Shown here piece after piece: positions 42,461 through 49,929 of a DNA stretch of 64,000 nucleotides. The notes under the pieces were generated by a model. The model saw only the letters and a list, made by a program, of their open reading frames with translations, was not told the DNA's origin and did not search any database. This DNA is from Stenotrophomonas maltophilia (GTDB lineage Bacteria > Pseudomonadota > Gammaproteobacteria > Xanthomonadales > Xanthomonadaceae). Both the position numbers and the translations under genes were made by a program. Every line of letters begins with the position of its first letter. The stretch's first letter is position 1. The DNA lies in the NCBI RefSeq assembly GCF_004684085.1, contig NZ_SRHZ01000088.1, positions 33,057 to 97,056 on the forward strand. The letters are read 5' to 3'.

Positions 42461-43345
42461 ATGCCGTCCCACTTCGATGCCCGCCACGTCCGCCGCGCGT
42501 TTGCCCGCGCCGCCAACAGCTACGACGCCGCCGCCGCCCTGCAGCGCGAGGTGCAGTCGCGGCTGATCGAATCGCTGGACTACCTGGAGGCGCGCAAGCC
42601 CGAAGTGGTGCTGGACATCGGCGCGGGTACCGGCCATGCCTGCGCGTTGATGAAAAAGCGCTGGCCGAAGGCACAGGTGATCGCGCTGGACGTGGCGCTG
42701 CCGATGCTGGACCAGGCCAAGCGTCAGGCGGGCTGGTGGAAGCCATTCCAGCGCCTGTGCGGCGACGCCGCCGCATTGCCGTTGGCCGACAACAGCGTCG
42801 ATGTGATCTTCAGCAACCTGTGCCTGCAGTGGGTGGACGACCTGCCGGCGGTGTTCGCAGGCTTCCGTCGCGTGCTCAAGCCCGGTGGCCTGCTGGTGTG
42901 TTCTACCTTTGGCCCGGAAACCCTGATCGAACTCAACGAGGCCTTCGCTGCCGCCGATGACCGCCCGCACGTGAGCCGCTTCGCGCAGATCGCGCAGTTC
43001 GGCGACGCGCTGATGATGGCCGGCTTCCGCGACCCGGTGCTGGACCGCGATCTGTTCACCCTGACCTATGATGACCTGCCGTCATTGATGCGCGAACTGC
43101 GCGCGATGGGCGCCACTAATGCGCGGGTGGACCGCCGCCATACGCTGACCGGGCGCGGTCGGTTCGCGGCGGCGGCGGCGGCATACGAACCAATGCGTCG
43201 TGCCGACGGCAAGCTGCCCAGCAGCTGGGAAGTGATCTACGCCCACGCCTGGGCACCGGATCCGGGTGCGCCGATCCGCGAAGGCGGGCATGACGTGGCA
43301 TCGGTGCCGGTGTCGGCGATTCCGATCCGCCGCAAGCAGACCTGA
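42461..43345 (+). CDS. bioC: malonyl-ACP O-methyltransferase
   Basis: A 294-aa SAM-dependent methyltransferase that methylates malonyl-ACP to start pimeloyl-ACP synthesis. HVRRAFARAANSYDAAA (N-terminal BioC signature), the SAM loop VLDIGAGTGHAC (about 45-56), and NLCLQWVDDLPAVFAGFRRVLKPGG (about 117-141) fit BioC. The C-terminal tail VPVSAIPIRRKQT is typical. Last gene of the bio operon; a REP cluster follows. No bioA or bioD lies in the window. Confidence 0.93.
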   Translation: MPSHFDARHVRRAFARAANSYDAAAALQREVQSRLIESLDYLEARKPEVVLDIGAGTGHACALMKKRWPKAQVIALDVALPMLDQAKRQAGWWKPFQRLCGDAAALPLADNSVDVIFSNLCLQWVDDLPAVFAGFRRVLKPGGLLVCSTFGPETLIELNEAFAAADDRPHVSRFAQIAQFGDALMMAGFRDPVLDRDLFTLTYDDLPSLMRELRAMGATNARVDRRHTLTGRGRFAAAAAAYEPMRRADGKLPSSWEVIYAHAWAPDPGAPIREGGHDVASVPVSAIPIRRKQT

Positions 43346-43365
43346 TCGTCCGTTCGCAGGTTATG

Positions 43366-43487
43366 CGCCGACCAAGGTCGGCGACTACCGATTCATGCAC
43401 CGAACCCGCTCTGGTAGGTGCCGACCTTGGTCGGCACAGTGCCGGCGGCATCGCGATCTGACAGGTTGTGCCAACCAAGGTTGGCAC
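43366..43487. repeat. three GTAG-type REP hairpins after bioC
   Basis: 43366-43388 (GCCGACC/GGTCGGC then CTAC), 43414-43437 (GTAG + GTGCCGACC/GGTCGGCAC) and 43468-43487 (GTGCCAACC/GGTTGGCAC). All lie between bioC and the convergent YdcF-like gene. Confidence 0.85.
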
Positions 43488-43508
43488 CCGCCAAATGCAG
43501 GCCGCCGC

Positions 43509-44141
43509 TCAGGTATTGGCCGGCGAACTCAGCGGCGGGCGCACCAGATCGCGGTGGAAGAAGTAGATTTCCTGCACCAGGAAACGCCAGCTGGTATGGA
43601 AGCTGCGAAAACGCGTGCTGGGCGTGGACGAGGCCAGCGCGTCGATTCCCAGCGCCTTGCTCAGCCGCAACGCGCGCGCCATGTGCAGCGGGTCGCTGAC
43701 GATGATCACCCGGTGCAGGTCACGCTGCTCCATCAGCCGCTTGGCTTCGACCAGGTTCTGCACCGTATTGCGCGAAGCGGTCTCGATCAGGATCGCGTCG
43801 TCCGGTACGCCGTGCTTGAGCGCGTAACGCCGTGCCACCTGCGATTCAGAGAAGCGCGCGCCGGTGCCGCCATAGCCGCCGGTGAAAATCAGCAGTGGCG
43901 CGTAGCGGGCTTCGTACAGATCCAGTCCATGGCGGATGCGCTCTTCGAACACCGGCGACGGCTTGGCGTCATAGGCTGCCGCACCGAGCACGATGATGGC
44001 GTCGGCCTTGGCCGCCTGGTCACGCTCGCCTACCCAGACGATCCAGGCCGTCACGCCCAGCAGCCAGATCACCAGCAGGACAAACAACCGCCACAGCCAG
44101 CCCAGCAGGCCGGTGCGAGGCCGATGCCGGTCGCGGCTCAC
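43509..44141 (-). CDS. YdcF/SanA/ElyC-family (DUF218) inner-membrane protein
   Basis: A 210-aa protein with a single N-terminal transmembrane segment (about 12-35) and a DUF218 domain on the periplasmic side: ADAIIVLGAAAY (about 45), IFTGGYGGTG (about 84), ESASRNT-like ETASRNTVQNL (about 116) and VIIVSDPLHMARAL (about 138). These fit the ElyC/SanA envelope-homeostasis family. Start is GTG 44141, overlapping the TGA of the threonine-dehydratase-like gene (GTGA). Confidence 0.85.
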   Translation of the reverse strand: MSRDRHRPRTGLLGWLWRLFVLLVIWLLGVTAWIVWVGERDQAAKADAIIVLGAAAYDAKPSPVFEERIRHGLDLYEARYAPLLIFTGGYGGTGARFSESQVARRYALKHGVPDDAILIETASRNTVQNLVEAKRLMEQRDLHRVIIVSDPLHMARALRLSKALGIDALASSTPSTRFRSFHTSWRFLVQEIYFFHRDLVRPPLSSPANT

Positions 44142-45100
44142 GGTGCCCCCCAGCGCAGCGCTGGCAGGTCGACATTGCCGCCGGACAGCACCAGGCCCAC
44201 GCGCAGGCCGGCGAAACGCTGCGGCTGTGCCAGCACCGCGGCCAGTACGGTGGCTGAGGATGGCTCGACCACTTGCTTGAGCACCTCCCACAGCAGACGC
44301 ATCGCGGACATCGTGGCGGTGTCATCGACCACGATCACCTCGGCACCGGCCGCGCGCAGCAGTTCGAAATTGGGGGCGCCGATCAGGGTACGCAGGCCGT
44401 CGCAGATCGTGTCCGGGGTGAACGCGCCCAGGCGCTCGCCTGCGGCCAGCGAACGCGCGGTGTCATCGGCACCGGCCGGTTCGGCCAGCACCAGCCGGGT
44501 CTGCGGGCTGGCGTGCTGCAGGGCCAGCGCGGTACCGCTGGCCAGGCCGCCGCCGCCCACCGGCACCACCAGCACGTCGAACGGGCCGTCGCTGTGCAGC
44601 AGTTCCAGGGCGGCGGTGCCCTGCCCGGCCATCACCGCCGGATCGGCATAGGGATGAACCAGGGTCGCGCCGGTATCAGCCTGCACCTTGGCGCAGGTGG
44701 CCTCACGGTCGGCGATGGTCGGCGGGCAGTGCCAGAGCGTGGCGCCATGCCGGGCGATGTTGGCCAGCTTGGCTGCCACCGCCCCTTCCGGCACCACCAC
44801 ATGGCAGGGGATGCCACGGGTGCGCGCGGCCAGCGCCAGCGCGGCGCCATGGTTGCCGGAGGAATGCGTCACCACGCCGGCACTGGCGCGGTCGGCATCC
44901 AGCGACCACACCGCGTTGCAGGCACCGCGGAACTTGAACGCGCCACCGCGCTGCAGGTGCTCGGCCTTGAAGGCCAGCCGCGCCCCGGCCAGCGCATCGA
45001 GCGTGCGCGAGTGCAGCACCGGGGTCACGCTGGCGTGCGGGGCGATCCTCGCGGCAGCAAGCAGGACGTCGTCGGCGCGGGGCAACAGTGAATCGCTCAT
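44138..45100 (-). CDS. PLP-dependent threonine/serine dehydratase-like enzyme (or racemase)
   Basis: A 320-aa fold-type II PLP enzyme. The PLP lysine is in GAFKFRGACN (about 56-65). THSSGNHGAALA (about 85) and the phosphate-binding VPVGGGGLASG (about 182) are present. LSGGNVDLPAL is the C-terminal motif of this group. It may deaminate threonine or serine or racemise serine; there is no ACT regulatory domain, so it is not a full-length IlvA. It is coupled to the YdcF-like gene downstream. Divergent from the lipoprotein gene. Confidence 0.87.
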   Translation of the reverse strand: MSDSLLPRADDVLLAAARIAPHASVTPVLHSRTLDALAGARLAFKAEHLQRGGAFKFRGACNAVWSLDADRASAGVVTHSSGNHGAALALAARTRGIPCHVVVPEGAVAAKLANIARHGATLWHCPPTIADREATCAKVQADTGATLVHPYADPAVMAGQGTAALELLHSDGPFDVLVVPVGGGGLASGTALALQHASPQTRLVLAEPAGADDTARSLAAGERLGAFTPDTICDGLRTLIGAPNFELLRAAGAEVIVVDDTATMSAMRLLWEVLKQVVEPSSATVLAAVLAQPQRFAGLRVGLVLSGGNVDLPALRWGAP

Positions 45101-45259
45101 GACGCAAGATTAACGTATGGCCCCGCGCTGGCGACCGGGACACAGGTCATGCCAGCATGCAGCCCTTCGCCTCCATTCATCCTGGGCAGCGGAATTAAGG
45201 GCCGATTCAATGCCCGCGCACGAAGCTGACTGCACACCCGTCCTCTGGGGGGACCCACC

Positions 45260-45742
45260 ATGAAAATGCGCTTGATGCTTGCCGGTGGCCTGATGCTGGC
45301 CCTGACCGGCTGTACCACCTACGACTACGTCGGCGGTGGCCGCGGTGGCAGCTACTACCACGGTGCGCCGTCGGTGGAATACCGCTATCCGGCCGGTTAT
45401 CCCTACAACTCCGGCTATTACGGCGGCTATGGCGGCTACTACGGTGGCTACGGCAACCCGTACTACGGGCGTCCGGTCTACCGCCCGCCGCACAACCACC
45501 GCCCGCCGCCGCGTCCGGGCAATGGTGGCGAGAACCGTCCGCCGCCGCCCTCGCGCCCGTCCTACAACGGTGGTTCGCCGTGGCGGAACATGGATTCGAT
45601 GCGGCGCCCGCCGCAGTCCAACGTGCAGCCCTCAGCGCCCCCGCCGCAGGCCCGTCCGGCGCCGGCGCCAAGTGCGCCGAGGATGAACGGTTCCCCTTGG
45701 CGCAACATGGATCGTGGGACGCAGCGCACAGTTGAGCGTTGA
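45260..45742 (+). CDS. Gly/Tyr/Pro-rich lipoprotein with duplicated PWRNMD motif
   Basis: A 160-aa product starting MKMRLMLAGGLMLALTGC with LTGC as lipobox. Glycine/tyrosine-rich repeats (about 27-75: YGGYGGYYGGYG) are followed by a Pro/Arg-rich half. Two near-identical segments, NGGSPWRNMDS (about 106) and NGSPWRNMDRG (about 145), flank a Pro/Gln/Ala linker. The composition suggests a flexible envelope or surface protein. Unknown function. A GGGGGGA ribosome site precedes it. ATG 45266 is an alternative start. Confidence 0.75.
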   Translation: MKMRLMLAGGLMLALTGCTTYDYVGGGRGGSYYHGAPSVEYRYPAGYPYNSGYYGGYGGYYGGYGNPYYGRPVYRPPHNHRPPPRPGNGGENRPPPPSRPSYNGGSPWRNMDSMRRPPQSNVQPSAPPPQARPAPAPSAPRMNGSPWRNMDRGTQRTVER

Positions 45743-45839
45743 ACCGTCTTGCATTTCACACGGTCTAAGCCGCAATCTACGCGGACAGTGACGGCCCGCG
45801 TCACAAAGTGACAAAAACGACACGGGCCGCCGCAAAAAG

Positions 45840-45949
45840 CTCTACGTCGATATCCGACAGGAACATCTGGATCCCCCCTGTTCCGGCCCTGTCGGATGTC
45901 GGCACCTCTGAAGGCAGACGGCCCCGCAATGCGGGGCCGTTTGTTTTTT
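45840..45949 (+). ncRNA. candidate structured RNA ending in a strong terminator
   Basis: A long hairpin: CGATATCCGACAG (45848-45860) pairs with CTGTCGGATGTCG (45889-45901), with an inner GAACA/TGTTC stem and a C-rich loop. A terminator (45918-45949) follows at once. Upstream, GCCCG/CGGGC around 45795-45828 may add a third helix. It could be an sRNA or the structured 3' end of the lipoprotein mRNA 100 bp upstream. I see no convincing promoter of its own. Confidence 0.35.
45918..45949 (+). terminator. Rho-independent terminator
   Basis: A 10-bp stem ACGGCCCCGC/GCGGGGCCGT with loop AAT, followed by TTGTTTTTT. The strongest intrinsic terminator in the window. Confidence 0.9.
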
Positions 45950-45966
45950 GGGGCACACCGCAACAG

Positions 45967-46074
45967 CATCCACGCAGGGCGTGGATCTACCGGGCATTGC
46001 GGATGATGGGCATCCACGCAGGGCGTGGATCTACCCACGGGCCCGTCATCAGTAGATCCACGCCATGCGTGGAT
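45967..46074. repeat. three GTAG-type REP hairpins upstream of mnmG
   Basis: 45967-45990 and 46011-46034 are direct copies (ATCCACGC/GCGTGGAT then CTAC); 46052-46074 is inverted (GTAG first). Confidence 0.85.
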
Positions 46075-46097
46075 GGAGCTCTCCCGATAGCCTCCAG

Positions 46098-46135
46098 AAA
46101 AAACAGGGCCGGACAGTCCCCCGACTGCCGGCCCT
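46098..46135 (-). terminator. Rho-independent terminator on the minus strand
   Basis: Read on the minus strand: AGGGCCGG/CCGGCCCT plus CAGTC/GACTG with a one-base bulge and a GGGG loop, then GTTTTTTCT. It is followed by REPs. It does not serve any minus-strand protein gene, only the RNA candidate next to it. Confidence 0.85.
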
Positions 46136-46219
46136 CTGCTCCCCCACCGTGCGCCTGTACCGGCCCCTGTTCCAATTCCGGTCACGGGCGCCTGCGGCGC
46201 CAGCCACGGTGGGTGCTAT
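46098..46219 (-). ncRNA. candidate sigma-54-dependent small RNA upstream of mnmG
   Basis: About 120 nt starting some 12 bases after a sigma-54 promoter and ending in a strong intrinsic terminator, with no ORF that I can support. Internal structure: a closing stem of nine base pairs (46205-46213 with 46143-46151, CCCACCGTG/CACGGTGGG), a GGCGCC-loop-GGCGCC hairpin (46196-46201 with 46187-46192), and an unpaired GGAATTGGAACAGG segment that could bind a target or protein. The transcript runs divergently from mnmG, whose ATG is 145 bp beyond the expected start. I do not recognise the RNA family. Confidence 0.6.
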
Positions 46220-46228
46220 TGGGTTATC

Positions 46229-46244
46229 TGCAAAAATCCTGCCA
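46229..46244 (-). promoter_or_regulatory. sigma-54 (RpoN) promoter
   Basis: Minus strand TGGCAGG-ATTT-TTGCA. It has GG and GC separated by exactly 10 bases, as needed for RpoN -24/-12 recognition, and agrees well with TGGCACG-N4-TTGCA. It points away from mnmG towards the structured RNA. No activator-binding site could be identified by eye in the 120 bp before mnmG. Confidence 0.7.
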
Positions 46245-46363
46245 ACTTTAGGGCGGATTTCATCCCGCACCCGATCCGGGCCCGTCGCCCCCCTCCGAAT
46301 GGCGCTAAAATCGCCACCCCGGCGCCGCCCCCGGCCGCGCCCGTCCCTTGTTGACCTGCCCCC

Positions 46364-48253
46364 ATGACCCATTCCTTCCATCGTTACGACGTCATCGTCA
46401 TCGGCGGTGGCCACGCTGGCACCGAAGCCGCGCTGGCCGCGGCCCGCACCGGCGTGCGCACCCTGCTGCTGACCCACAACATCGAAACGGTGGGCGCGAT
46501 GAGCTGCAACCCGGCCATCGGCGGCATCGGCAAGGGCCATCTGGTCAAGGAAATCGACGCCCTGGGCGGTGCGATGGCGCATGCCGCCGACCGCGCCGGC
46601 ATCCAGTGGCGCACGCTCAACGCCTCCAAGGGCCCGGCCGTGCGCGCCACCCGCTGCCAGGCCGACCGCAACCTGTACCGCATGGCGATCCGCGCCATCG
46701 TCGAAGGCCAGGCCAACCTGACCGTGTTCCAGGCGGCAGTGGACGATCTGGTCATCGAAGGCGACGCCGTACGCGGCGTCATCACCCAGACCGGTCTGCG
46801 CTTCGATGCGGAGGCGGTGGTGCTGACCGCCGGCACCTTCCTGGCTGGCAAGATCCATGTCGGCCCGACCCAGTACGCCGCCGGCCGCATGGGCGACCCG
46901 CCGGCCACCACACTGGCTGCGCGCCTGCGCGAACGCCCGTTCCAGGTGGATCGCCTGAAGACCGGCACGCCGCCGCGCATCGACGGCCGCTCGCTGGACT
47001 ACAGCGTGATGGATGAGCAGCCCGGCGACACCCCACGCCCGGTGATGTCCTTCCTCGGCTCGGTGGACGAGCATCCGCAGCAGGTCAGCTGCTGGATCAC
47101 CCACACCACCGAACAGACCCACCAGATCATCCGCGACGCGCTGCACCGCTCACCGCTGTACAGCGGCCAGATCGAAGGCATCGGCCCGCGCTACTGCCCG
47201 TCCATCGAAGACAAGGTGGTGCGCTTTGCCGAGAAGGCCAGTCACCAGATCTTCGTCGAACCCGAAGGCCTGGGCATCGTCGAGATCTATCCCAACGGCA
47301 TCTCCACCTCGCTGCCGTTCGACGTGCAGCTGGAGATGGTGCGCAGCATCCGCGGCTTCGAAAACGCGCACATCACCCGCCCCGGTTACGCGATCGAGTA
47401 CGACTTCTTCGACCCGCGCGGGTTGAAGGCCTCGCTGGAAACCAAGCTGGTCAATGGCCTGTTCTTCGCCGGCCAGATCAACGGCACCACTGGCTATGAG
47501 GAAGCCGCCGCGCAGGGCCTGCTGGCCGGCCTCAACGCCGCGCGCCAGGTGCGCGGGCTGGACGGCTGGTGCCCGCGCCGCGACGAGGCGTACCTGGGCG
47601 TGCTGGTGGATGACCTGATCACCCACGGCACCAACGAGCCGTACCGCATGTTCACCAGCCGCGCCGAGTACCGCCTGCAGCTGCGCGAGGACAATGCCGA
47701 CCAGCGCCTGACCCCGGCCGGCCGCGAGATGGGCCTGGTGGATGACCGCCGCTGGAACGCGTTCGAGACCAAGCAGGCCGCCGTCGCCGCCGAACGCGCG
47801 CGCCTGGGTGCGCTTTGGGCAACCCCAGCCAATGCGCTGGGCCGCGAAGTGCAGGACACGCTGGGCGTCATGGTCAGCCGCGAAACCAATGTGCTGGACC
47901 TGATCAAGCGCCCCGAGCTGGATTACGCGCAGCTGATGCAGGTGCCTTCGCTGGGCCCGGCCGTGGCCGACGCCAAGGTGGCCGAGCAGGTGGAGATCGG
48001 CGTGAAGTACGCCGGCTACCTGGACCGCCAGCGCGAGGAGATCGAGCGCCAGCAGCGGCACGAAGCCACGCCGATCGCTGAGGCGTTCGATTACGCGACG
48101 GTGCGCGGGCTGTCGGCCGAAGCGCTGCAGAAACTGGAGCGGGTGCGCCCGCAGACCATCGGCCAGGCGCAGCGCATCCCGGGCATGACGCCGGCGGCGA
48201 TCTCGCTGCTGCTGGTGCACCTGGAACGGGCACGCCGCGGCCGCGTGGCGTAA
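46364..48253 (+). CDS. mnmG: tRNA uridine-5-carboxymethylaminomethyl modification enzyme
   Basis: A 629-aa FAD-dependent protein that works with MnmE to modify U34 of several tRNAs. FAD motif VIGGGHAGTEAALAAAR (about 10-26), MSCNPAIGGIGKGHL (about 46-60), TGTPPRIDGRS (about 205), and GQINGTTGYEEAAAQGL (about 370) are all conserved MnmG blocks. The helical C-terminal domain ends IPGMTPAAISLLLVHLE. Length matches the family. It stands alone here; mnmE is not in the window. Confidence 0.97.
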   Translation: MTHSFHRYDVIVIGGGHAGTEAALAAARTGVRTLLLTHNIETVGAMSCNPAIGGIGKGHLVKEIDALGGAMAHAADRAGIQWRTLNASKGPAVRATRCQADRNLYRMAIRAIVEGQANLTVFQAAVDDLVIEGDAVRGVITQTGLRFDAEAVVLTAGTFLAGKIHVGPTQYAAGRMGDPPATTLAARLRERPFQVDRLKTGTPPRIDGRSLDYSVMDEQPGDTPRPVMSFLGSVDEHPQQVSCWITHTTEQTHQIIRDALHRSPLYSGQIEGIGPRYCPSIEDKVVRFAEKASHQIFVEPEGLGIVEIYPNGISTSLPFDVQLEMVRSIRGFENAHITRPGYAIEYDFFDPRGLKASLETKLVNGLFFAGQINGTTGYEEAAAQGLLAGLNAARQVRGLDGWCPRRDEAYLGVLVDDLITHGTNEPYRMFTSRAEYRLQLREDNADQRLTPAGREMGLVDDRRWNAFETKQAAVAAERARLGALWATPANALGREVQDTLGVMVSRETNVLDLIKRPELDYAQLMQVPSLGPAVADAKVAEQVEIGVKYAGYLDRQREEIERQQRHEATPIAEAFDYATVRGLSAEALQKLERVRPQTIGQAQRIPGMTPAAISLLLVHLERARRGRVA

Positions 48254-48271
48254 CGCGGGATCGGCAAATGC

Positions 48272-48499
48272 CATCCACGCATGGCGTGGATCTACTGGTC
48301 GTACGGCATGCGTTCGTATGGCGTAACGCGACGCTCGCCGGGCATCGACGGGATGCATTCATCCACGCATGGCGTGGATCTACTGGTCGTACGGCATGCA
48401 TTCGGTCGGCACCTGCCAGCGCGGATCGCGTGCAGCATTGCAGTAGATCCACGCCATGCGTGGATGAACAACCCAGCGCCGACCAAGGTCGGCACCTAC
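48272..48499. repeat. REP cluster with a 40-bp direct duplication
   Basis: 48272-48311 and 48360-48399 are identical over 40 bases (REP hairpin ATCCACGC/GCGTGGAT, CTAC and a shared 3' flank). Inverted units are at 48443-48465 (GTAG + hairpin) and 48476-48499 (GCCGACC/GGTCGGC then CTAC). They separate mnmG from the convergent smeC. Confidence 0.85.
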
Positions 48500-48513
48500 C
48501 AGAGCGGAACGCG

Positions 48514-49929
48514 TTACCGTGCGTCGGCGCCACCGCCCAGCACCTTGAACAACGTCACCCGGTTGCCCGCTTCCTGCTGCTGCAACGCAATCAGGTCCTG
48601 CTGCGCGGCATACAGGCTGCGCTGCGCATCCAGCGCCTGCAGATAGCCGTCCAGCCCAGTGCGGTAACGCGCATCGGCCAGCGTGTAGCTGCGCTGGCTG
48701 GCAGCGACCAGCGCACGCTGCGCATCCATCTGTGCGGCCAGGTGATCGCGTGCGGCCAGCGCATCGGCCACTTCGCTGAAGGCCTGCTGGATCGCCTTTT
48801 CGTACTGCGCGATGCCGATGTCCTTGCCGATCTTCGAGGCATCCAACGAGGCCTTCAACGCACCGGCGTGGAAGATCGGCGCGGTGATGCTGGGTGCGAA
48901 CGACCAGCCACGGGTGCCGGCCGAGAACAGCGTCGACAACGCCGTGGAGCTGTGGCCGTAGTTTGCGGTCAGCGTCAGCGTCGGGAAGAACGCGGCGCGC
49001 GCGGCGCCGATATCGGCGTTGGCCGCCTGCAGCGCGTGTTCGGCGGACAGCACGTCCGGGCGCTGCAGCAGCACGCTCGAAGGCAGGTTGGAAGGCAGCG
49101 GCGCCAGTGCCACGGTGCCGTCCAGTGCCTGCGCGCTGGGCAGCATCGCCGCCTCCAGCGGCGCGCCCACCAGCAACTGCAGCGCATCGCGATCCTGCGC
49201 CTGCTGGGTCTGCAGCTTGGCCAGCGCAGCGCGCGCAGCCTCCACGCTGGTCTGCACCTGCGACAGGTCCAGGCCCGAGGCCAGGCCCTGTGCATGGCGG
49301 GCCTCGGTACGCTGCAGGGTCTGCTGCTGGCTGTCCAGGGTCTGCCGGGTGAACGCCAGCGACTGCTCGTCGGCCGCCAGCGCCAGCCAGGCCGTGGCCA
49401 CTTCTGCGACCAGGCTGGTGCGTGCCGCACGCTGGTTCTCGGCGCTGGCCAACCAGTTCTGCAAGGCCTCGTTCTTCAGGCTGCGGATGCGCCCGAACAG
49501 GTCCAGTTCCCAGCTGCTGATGCCCACCTGCACGGCATCGGATTCGGTCACCTGGGTGGCACCGGTCTCGCTGTTGGCATCGCTCACCCGCGAGCGGGTG
49601 ACGCTGCCGCTGGCATCCACCGACGGCAGCAGCGCCGCGCGCTGGATGCGGTACTGCGCGCGTTCCTTCTCCATCTGCAGCACCGCCACGCGCAGGTCGC
49701 GGTTGTTCTGCAGTGCCAGCGCGATGACCTGCTGCAGGCGCGGCTCCAGGAACACCTCGCGCCAGGCTGGCATCGCCAGTACCGGCTCGGCCTCGCCGAT
49801 GGCAGCATTGCCGAACTGTGCCGGCACAGGCGCCTCGGGCCGCTGGTAGTGCGGCGCCATGCTCACGCAGCCGCCCAGCACGGTGGTCATCGTTGCGGCC
49901 GCCAGGGCGCGCAGCAGCATCGGCTTCAT
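48514..49929 (-). CDS. smeC: outer-membrane channel of RND efflux pump
   Basis: A 471-aa OprM/TolC-like lipoprotein. LGGC (about residue 20) is the lipobox, followed by the family N-terminus APHYQRPEAPVPAQF. Two outer-membrane-efflux repeats follow, each with long coiled helices and beta segments (QLELDLFGRIRSLKNE-like WELDLFGRIR near 160, and RPDVLSAEHALQAANADIGAARAAFFP near 310). Its ATG overlaps the smeB stop (ATGA). The operon order and divergent smeSR identify it as SmeC. Confidence 0.9.
   Translation of the reverse strand: MKPMLLRALAAATMTTVLGGCVSMAPHYQRPEAPVPAQFGNAAIGEAEPVLAMPAWREVFLEPRLQQVIALALQNNRDLRVAVLQMEKERAQYRIQRAALLPSVDASGSVTRSRVSDANSETGATQVTESDAVQVGISSWELDLFGRIRSLKNEALQNWLASAENQRAARTSLVAEVATAWLALAADEQSLAFTRQTLDSQQQTLQRTEARHAQGLASGLDLSQVQTSVEAARAALAKLQTQQAQDRDALQLLVGAPLEAAMLPSAQALDGTVALAPLPSNLPSSVLLQRPDVLSAEHALQAANADIGAARAAFFPTLTLTANYGHSSTALSTLFSAGTRGWSFAPSITAPIFHAGALKASLDASKIGKDIGIAQYEKAIQQAFSEVADALAARDHLAAQMDAQRALVAASQRSYTLADARYRTGLDGYLQALDAQRSLYAAQQDLIALQQQEAGNRVTLFKVLGGGADAR

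Noticed and set aside
43366..43487. Possible CRISPR-like array after bioC
   Set aside because: Units are palindromic REPs with unequal spacing and differing sequence, and there are no cas genes.
45749..45776. Sigma-70 promoter for the 45.8-kb RNA candidate
   Set aside because: TTGCAT is followed only by CGCAAT or GCAATC at the right distance, too weak to claim.
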